Positions 12,359 to 15,948 of a stretch of DNA of 15,948 nt are shown piece after piece. Under the pieces are notes generated by a model. It did not search any database, was not told where the DNA came from, and worked only from the letters and a program-made list of their open reading frames with translations. A program made the translations under genes and the position numbers. Origin of the DNA: Burkholderiaceae bacterium. GTDB taxonomy: Bacteria > Pseudomonadota > Gammaproteobacteria > Burkholderiales > Burkholderiaceae_C. The stretch covers positions 1 to 15,948 of the forward strand of contig JALOSD010000017.1 in the NCBI GenBank assembly GCA_025458585.1, in the 5' to 3' direction. How positions within the stretch are numbered: the first letter of the stretch is position 1; each line of letters starts with the position of its first letter.

Positions 12359-13630
12359 TCAGCGCCCCGCAACCGCGCCGGCGGCAGCGGCCTCGCCGGC
12401 GCGCACGGCGCCTTCGAGTGTCGACGGGTAGGGGCCCTCGACGTAGTCGCCGGCGGCCCACAGCCGCGCGGCGATGCGTGCCGGCGGGCGCCGCAGCTGC
12501 GGCCGGCAGGCGAACGTCGCACGCCGTTCGGCGACCGTGCGCCAGACGGTCGGCGGCGTGTGCCAGTGCACGGCAAGTTCGGCCGCGAGTTGCTCGCGCA
12601 CCGCCAGCGCGGTGGCGTCGAGCCCGTGCTCGACCCAGCGTCCGGCGCCGCTGACGACGGCGGCAAACAGCCCCGGCGTCATGCCGAGGGCACCGTGGTC
12701 GAACACGAACTGCGCCGGCGCGCGCGGGCCGTCGTGCAGCGCCGTCATCGGCCGCGGCAGGCGGGTGCCCTCGCTGCGCAGGTAGACGGTGACGATCGGC
12801 GCGTGCTCGAAGGCGCCGGCCGCGGCCGACCACGCCGGCGCGACGTCTTGCGTCAGCCGCCCGGCCTCGTGCGCGGTGCAGGCCAGGATCACGGCGTCGG
12901 CCGGCTCGTCGTCGACGACCCAGCCGCCGTCGCGCGCCGCCAGCGTCTGCACGCGCCGGCGCAGCCGCACGCGCGCGCCGCGGCGCTCGAGCCAGTCCGA
13001 CGCCGGCGCGGGCAGCAGGCGGCCGAGCGGGGCGCGCGGCAGCAGCAGGTCCGACGACCCTTCGCCGGCGAACAGCGCGTCGCGCAGCACGCGCAGGAAC
13101 ACGGCCGCGCTCGCCTCGTCCGCCGGCGTGTTGAGCGCGGCGACGCACAGCGGGTCGACGAGGTCACGCCGCAGCGCGGCGGGCAGGTGCGCGCTCAGGC
13201 GTGCGACGGTCCACGCCGGGTCGCAGCGAAAGCCGCGCACCGCCCAGCCCGCGGCGGCGCGCAGCAGCGCGAGGCGGTCGCCGAGGCTCCAGCCCGCACG
13301 GCGCCAGATCGCCCGCAGCAGGGCAGGCACCGGCTGCCCGGGCGGCAGGCGCAGCCCGCGGCCGTCGGCGAACGTGAGGTCGAGCGGCAGGCGCTGCAGC
13401 ACGGCGTCGGGCTCGACGCCGACGGTGTGCATCAGCGCCAGCGTGCGGCGGTAGGCGCCGATCAGGATGTGCTGGCCGTTGTCGAGCTCGACGCCGTCGA
13501 GTTCGACGCTGCGCGCGCGGCCGCCGAGTTGCGGCGCCATCTCGAACAGCGTCGCGTCGTGGCCCGCCTCGACGGCGCGCACCGCGGCGGCGATGCCGGC
13601 CCAGCCGCCGCCGATCACGGCGACGCGCAT
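12359..13630 (-). CDS. hpnE: Hydroxysqualene dehydroxylase (squalene-associated FAD-dependent desaturase)
   Basis: 423 residues. HpnE reduces hydroxysqualene to squalene, the third step of the HpnC-HpnD-HpnE route from farnesyl diphosphate. The N-terminal FAD-binding motif is VAVIGGGWAGIAAAVRAVEAG with Glu30 at the end of the second strand, followed by LGGRARS. The C-terminal FAD motif is LWAAGDYVEGPYPSTLEGAVRAGEAAA. The family resembles carotenoid desaturases, but the position directly behind hpnD fixes the call. The ATG at 13630 shares one base with the hpnD stop (TGATG), so the genes are translationally coupled; the frame stays open upstream inside hpnD but that is shadow sequence. Third cistron of hpnCDE. 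Confidence 0.92.
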   Translation of the reverse strand: MRVAVIGGGWAGIAAAVRAVEAGHDATLFEMAPQLGGRARSVELDGVELDNGQHILIGAYRRTLALMHTVGVEPDAVLQRLPLDLTFADGRGLRLPPGQPVPALLRAIWRRAGWSLGDRLALLRAAAGWAVRGFRCDPAWTVARLSAHLPAALRRDLVDPLCVAALNTPADEASAAVFLRVLRDALFAGEGSSDLLLPRAPLGRLLPAPASDWLERRGARVRLRRRVQTLAARDGGWVVDDEPADAVILACTAHEAGRLTQDVAPAWSAAAGAFEHAPIVTVYLRSEGTRLPRPMTALHDGPRAPAQFVFDHGALGMTPGLFAAVVSGAGRWVEHGLDATALAVREQLAAELAVHWHTPPTVWRTVAERRATFACRPQLRRPPARIAARLWAAGDYVEGPYPSTLEGAVRAGEAAAAGAVAGR

Positions 13631-14478
13631 CAGCGCTCGCGCCAGTTCGTCTGCATCGCGATCCACGCCTTGCGCAGCGGCGTCAACGCGATGCGCTGGT
13701 GCAGGACGCGGAAGTTCGACGCCTCGATCTCGCGCAGCAGCGTGCGGTAGATGTTGGCCATCATCAGACCCGGGCGCTGCGCGCGGCGGTCGACGGCGGG
13801 CAGCAGCGCGTAGGCCTCGTCGTAGAGCCGGTGCGCGCGCTCGGCCTGGAAGCGCATCAGCGCCTCGAAGCGATCGCCGTAGCCCCACGGCGCCTCGCGC
13901 TGCAGGATCTCCGCGGCCTTGACGCCGAAGCGCTGGAGCTCGTCCATCGGCAGGTAGATGCGCCCGCGGCGGGCGTCGTCGCCGACGTCGCGGATGATGT
14001 TCGTCAGCTGCATCGCCTGGCCGAGGCGGTGCGCGTAGACGACGGTCTCGTCGCGCGTGCGGCCGAAGATGTTCGCCGAGACCTCGCCGACGACGCCGGC
14101 GACGAGGTGGCAGTAGCGCTGCAGCGACGCGTAGTCGAGGTAGCGCGTCTGGCGCAGGTCCATCTCGCAGCCGTCGATCACCTGCGTCAGGTGCGCGGCT
14201 TCGATGCCGTGTTCGGCCGCCAGCGGCTGCAGCGCCTGGGTCACGGGGTGCGTCGGCGCGCCGGCGAAGGCCTGCGCGACCTCCTGCCGCCACCACGCGA
14301 GCTTGGCCGCCGCGACGCCCGGGTCGTGCACCTCGTCGACGATGTCGTCGACTTCACGGCAGAAAGCGTAGAACGCCGTGATCGCCGCCTGCCGCCGCGG
14401 CGGCAGGAACTTGAACGCGTAGTAGAACGACGAGCCGCTACGGGCGGCCTTGTCCTGCACGTACTGCTCGGGGGTCAT
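13630..14478 (-). CDS. hpnD: Presqualene diphosphate synthase
   Basis: 282 residues of the squalene/phytoene synthase family. HpnD joins two farnesyl diphosphates into presqualene diphosphate. Both Asp-rich metal sites are present: REVDDIVDE (residues 41-49) and LTNIIRDVGDDARRGRIYLP (158-177). Start sequence is MTPEQYVQDKAARSGSSFYYAFKFLP. The ATG overlaps, as ATGA, the stop of a 28-codon ORF that carries a partial copy of this same start (14475-14561). hpnE follows with a one-base overlap. Family relatives include CrtB phytoene synthase; the hpnC and hpnE neighbours decide the call. Confidence 0.93.
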   Translation of the reverse strand: MTPEQYVQDKAARSGSSFYYAFKFLPPRRQAAITAFYAFCREVDDIVDEVHDPGVAAAKLAWWRQEVAQAFAGAPTHPVTQALQPLAAEHGIEAAHLTQVIDGCEMDLRQTRYLDYASLQRYCHLVAGVVGEVSANIFGRTRDETVVYAHRLGQAMQLTNIIRDVGDDARRGRIYLPMDELQRFGVKAAEILQREAPWGYGDRFEALMRFQAERAHRLYDEAYALLPAVDRRAQRPGLMMANIYRTLLREIEASNFRVLHQRIALTPLRKAWIAMQTNWRER

Positions 14479-14569
14479 GCGACGGCACTCCGCCGCAGGG
14501 CAAGGCCGCCCACGGCCCGTCGACCGGCGGCCTTGTCCTGCACGACCTGCTCGGGGGTCATGCGACGGC
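14443..14569. repeat. 44-bp direct repeat at the hpnC-hpnD junction
   Basis: 14443-14486 and 14526-14569 are identical at 42 of 44 positions, offset 83 bp. Each copy holds the last codons before an ATGA stop/start overlap plus the first 12 codons of hpnD. The spacer contains a 10-bp perfect inverted repeat, caaggccgcc (14501-14510) / ggcggccttg (14526-14535), which could fold in the mRNA just upstream of hpnD. Confidence 0.9.
14475..14561 (-). CDS. 28-codon ORF from duplicated hpnD start, between hpnC and hpnD
   Basis: The ATG at 14561 overlaps the hpnC stop as ATGA. The frame reads MTPEQVVQDKAA, a near copy of the hpnD N terminus, then an Arg/Ala/Gly/Leu stretch ending RRSAVA, which echoes the hpnC C terminus (PARAVA). 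Its stop overlaps the true hpnD ATG, again as ATGA. The product is unlikely to be an enzyme. The ORF may pass ribosomes from hpnC to hpnD, or be a harmless relic of a tandem duplication. Confidence 0.55.
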   Translation of the reverse strand: MTPEQVVQDKAAGRRAVGGLALRRSAVA

Positions 14570-15376
14570 TCTGGCCGGGGTGGGCGCGCGCATCGTCAGC
14601 GCGCGCCACGGTAGCACCGCGGCGTCGAGTGCCCCGAGCGTCGGTCGCCGCAGCAGCGTGCCGTGGCCGAGGCGCTCGATGCGCTCGAGCACGCGCAGCC
14701 CGCCCTGCACGACGAGTCGCAGCTCCCAGCCGACGCGGCCCGGCACGCGGTGCACGAGCGGCGCGCCCTCCAGCATCAGCTCGCGCGCCCAGCGCGACAG
14801 GTCGCGCACGAGCGCGCGCACGGCAGCGTCGTCACGGCGCTCGCGCAGCTGCTCGAACGTCACGCCGTGGCGGCGCGCGTCGTCGAGCGGCACGTAGTGG
14901 CGGCCACGCGGCGCGTCGACGCCGAGGTCCTGCCAGAAGTTGATCAGCTGCAGGGCGCTGCATACCGCGTCGGAACACCGCAGCGATTCCGCGTCGTCGA
15001 CCGCGTACAGGTGCAGCAGCAGCCGCCCGATCGGGTTCGCCGAGCGCCGGCAGTAGTCGAGCAGCGCCGCGCGGTCGGGGTAGACGGGGTTGTGCACGTC
15101 CTGCTCGAAGGCGCTCAGCAGGTCGTGCACCGCCTGCAGCGGTCCGAACACGCCCGGCCAGGGGCCCGCGGCCACGTCGGCGCCGGCAAACGACTGCTGC
15201 AATGCCTGCCGGTACGTTCCCAGTCGCGCGAGCCGCTCGGCGGCCGGCGCGTCGCCTTCGTCGGCGAGGTCGTCGGCGGTACGCGCGAACCAGTAGATCG
15301 CCTGCACCGCCGGGCGCAGCGCCGGCGGGCACAGCCACGACGCAACCGGGAAGTTCTCATAGTGGTCGACGCTCAC
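14558..15376 (-). CDS. hpnC: Hydroxysqualene synthase (squalene synthase HpnC)
   Basis: 272 residues of the squalene/phytoene synthase family. HpnC converts presqualene diphosphate to hydroxysqualene. N terminus is MSVDHYENFPVASWLCPPALRP, typical of HpnC. The first Asp-rich site is FARTADDLADEGD (residues 30-42) and the second LINFWQDLGVDAPRGRHYVP (144-163, with the Asn-Phe-Trp-Gln-Asp form usual in HpnC). Start is GTG at 15376, placed by family match; no strong ribosome-binding site is seen. First gene of hpnCDE, divergent from the RND adaptor gene, 164 bp apart. No squalene-hopene cyclase or other hpn gene is in the window, so the fate of squalene (hopanoids or other) is not shown. Confidence 0.92.
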   Translation of the reverse strand: MSVDHYENFPVASWLCPPALRPAVQAIYWFARTADDLADEGDAPAAERLARLGTYRQALQQSFAGADVAAGPWPGVFGPLQAVHDLLSAFEQDVHNPVYPDRAALLDYCRRSANPIGRLLLHLYAVDDAESLRCSDAVCSALQLINFWQDLGVDAPRGRHYVPLDDARRHGVTFEQLRERRDDAAVRALVRDLSRWARELMLEGAPLVHRVPGRVGWELRLVVQGGLRVLERIERLGHGTLLRRPTLGALDAAVLPWRALTMRAPTPARAVA

Positions 15377-15425
15377 GGGCCTGCATTGTCCATGCTCCCC
15401 CCGGATGGCCCGGTGCCCGGTCGCG

Positions 15426-15454
15426 TTGACAGGCCGAGGCCGCGGGCCTATATT
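15426..15454 (+). promoter_or_regulatory. Strong sigma-70 promoter of the RND adaptor gene
   Basis: TTGACA (15426-15431), a perfect -35 box, is followed after exactly 17 bp by TATATT (15449-15454). The predicted transcript start near 15461 lies inside the operator palindrome, about 80 bp before the ATG. Best promoter match in the window. Confidence 0.82.
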
Positions 15455-15468
15455 ACTGACCAGTCAGT
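15455..15468. promoter_or_regulatory. TetR-family-type operator over the transcription start
   Basis: actgac-ca-gtcagt is a perfect 6-bp inverted repeat with 2-bp spacer, directly abutting the -10 box. Palindromes of this TGAC..GTCA form at this place are typical of TetR/AcrR repressors guarding efflux pump genes. A repressor bound here would block polymerase. The regulator gene is not in the window. Confidence 0.7.
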
Positions 15469-15540
15469 CATTAAATTCGTATCCGTGCGTGCGGGGTGTG
15501 GCCGCGCCGCAGGCACTTGCCGCGTCTCGAGGAGCGCCCG

Positions 15541-15948
15541 ATGCGCACCGTGTCCCTTGCCGTCGTGTTCGCCGCCGCCCTTGCGGCGTGTTCGCGCCCC
15601 GAGCCGGCTCCTGAGCCCGTGCGCGCCGTGCGCACGATCGAGGTCGGCGCCGACGCGGTCGCGACGACGCAGGAGTACGCCGCCGAGATCCGCGCGCGCA
15701 CCGAGTCGAAGCTCGGCTTCCGTGTCGGCGGCAAGCTGCTGCGGCGCGAGGTCGACGTCGGTGACCGCGTGCGTCCCGGGCAGGTGCTGGCGCGGCTCGA
15801 TCCGCAAGACCTGCGACTCGGTGTCGAGGCCGCGCAAGCCGCCGCGCGATCGGCACAGGTCGAGCTCGACCTCGCGCGGGCCGACGCCGCGCGCTTCCGG
15901 TCCCTGCGCGAGCAAGGCTTCATCAGCGCGGCCGAGCTCGAGCGCCAC
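15541..15948 (+). CDS. RND efflux periplasmic adaptor lipoprotein (membrane fusion protein), 3' truncated by window
   Basis: The first 136 codons of an adaptor that links an inner-membrane RND pump to an outer-membrane channel. Residues 1-17 form a lipoprotein signal with lipobox L-A-A-C (Cys17), so the mature protein is lipid-anchored in the periplasm. The biotinyl-lipoyl-like domain shows LGFRVGGKLLRREVDVGDRVRPGQVLARLDPQDLRL (about residues 58-93), and the alpha-hairpin begins after it, with the ARFRSLREQGFISAAELE pattern of HlyD/AcrA-family adaptors. ATG 15541 has AGGAG (15530-15534) 6 bases upstream. The frame is open to the window end. The substrate cannot be told. This sequence is not HpnN, so proximity to hpnC need not mean a hopanoid role. 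Confidence 0.88.
   Translation, partial: MRTVSLAVVFAAALAACSRPEPAPEPVRAVRTIEVGADAVATTQEYAAEIRARTESKLGFRVGGKLLRREVDVGDRVRPGQVLARLDPQDLRLGVEAAQAAARSAQVELDLARADAARFRSLREQGFISAAELERH

Noticed and set aside
11468..13750. A 760-codon plus-strand open frame opposite iclR and hpnE
   Set aside because: Antisense shadow; the minus-strand genes have full family motifs.
13631..14296. N-terminal extension of hpnE making a 645-residue protein
   Set aside because: The extra residues are hpnD read in another frame. The FAD motif at 13630 and the TGATG overlap with hpnD mark the true start.
14501..14535. The 10-bp inverted repeat between hpnC and hpnD as a terminator
   Set aside because: No T-run follows on the minus strand and it lies within a coupled operon; more likely a by-product of the duplication or a translation-level hairpin.
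12359..15376. hpnCDE as a carotenoid (crtB/crtI) cluster
   Set aside because: Two different synthase-family genes plus an FAD protein in the order C-D-E, and the HpnC-type N-terminal sequence, fit the squalene route better; no crt genes are nearby.

Overview
The window reads as chromosomal DNA of a high-GC betaproteobacterium, most likely order Burkholderiales (Rubrivivax/Leptothrix-like). The evidence is the very GC-rich third codon positions, the nadE-glnB pair, the DUF3619/DUF3106 genes next to an ECF-type sigma factor beside ilvBNC, and an hpnCDE squalene cluster. The order is recognised from general knowledge and was not searched. I see no mobile element, prophage, CRISPR array, rRNA or tRNA.

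Layout. Plus strand 1-768: the end of nadE, then glnB (PII). Minus strand 3856-866: a compact five-gene run, sigma factor > DUF3619 membrane protein > DUF3106 exported protein > RDD membrane protein > LOG-family nucleotide hydrolase. Divergent from it, plus strand 4051-10204: the branched-chain amino-acid genes ilvB, ilvN and ilvC, then pssA (phosphatidylserine synthase), then leuA. Plus strand 10331-11416: an exported D,D-endopeptidase of the PBP7 type (pbpG). Minus strand 15376-11438: hpnC > hpnD > hpnE (farnesyl diphosphate to squalene), followed by an IclR-family regulator. Plus strand 15541 to the window end: the start of a lipoprotein adaptor of an RND efflux pump, behind a strong promoter that overlaps a TetR-type operator.

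How the genes work together. IlvBN, IlvC and LeuA carry valine/leucine synthesis. Feedback residues are visible in IlvN, and leuA has its own leader with an 18-codon leucine-rich peptide followed by an intrinsic terminator, a classical attenuation layout. HpnC, HpnD and HpnE are the three steps from FPP to squalene; no squalene-hopene cyclase lies in the window. The sigma/DUF3619/DUF3106 set has the architecture of a membrane-signalled ECF sigma system: cytoplasmic sigma, one-helix membrane protein, and periplasmic helical-repeat protein.

Most worth a second look: (1) the leuA leader peptide and attenuator; (2) a 44-bp direct duplication at the hpnC/hpnD junction that creates a 28-codon ORF linked to both neighbours by ATGA overlaps; (3) the sigma-DUF3619-DUF3106 module and the 18-residue repeats in DUF3106; (4) a terminator-like hairpin in the ilvB leader; (5) the operator-promoter of the RND adaptor.
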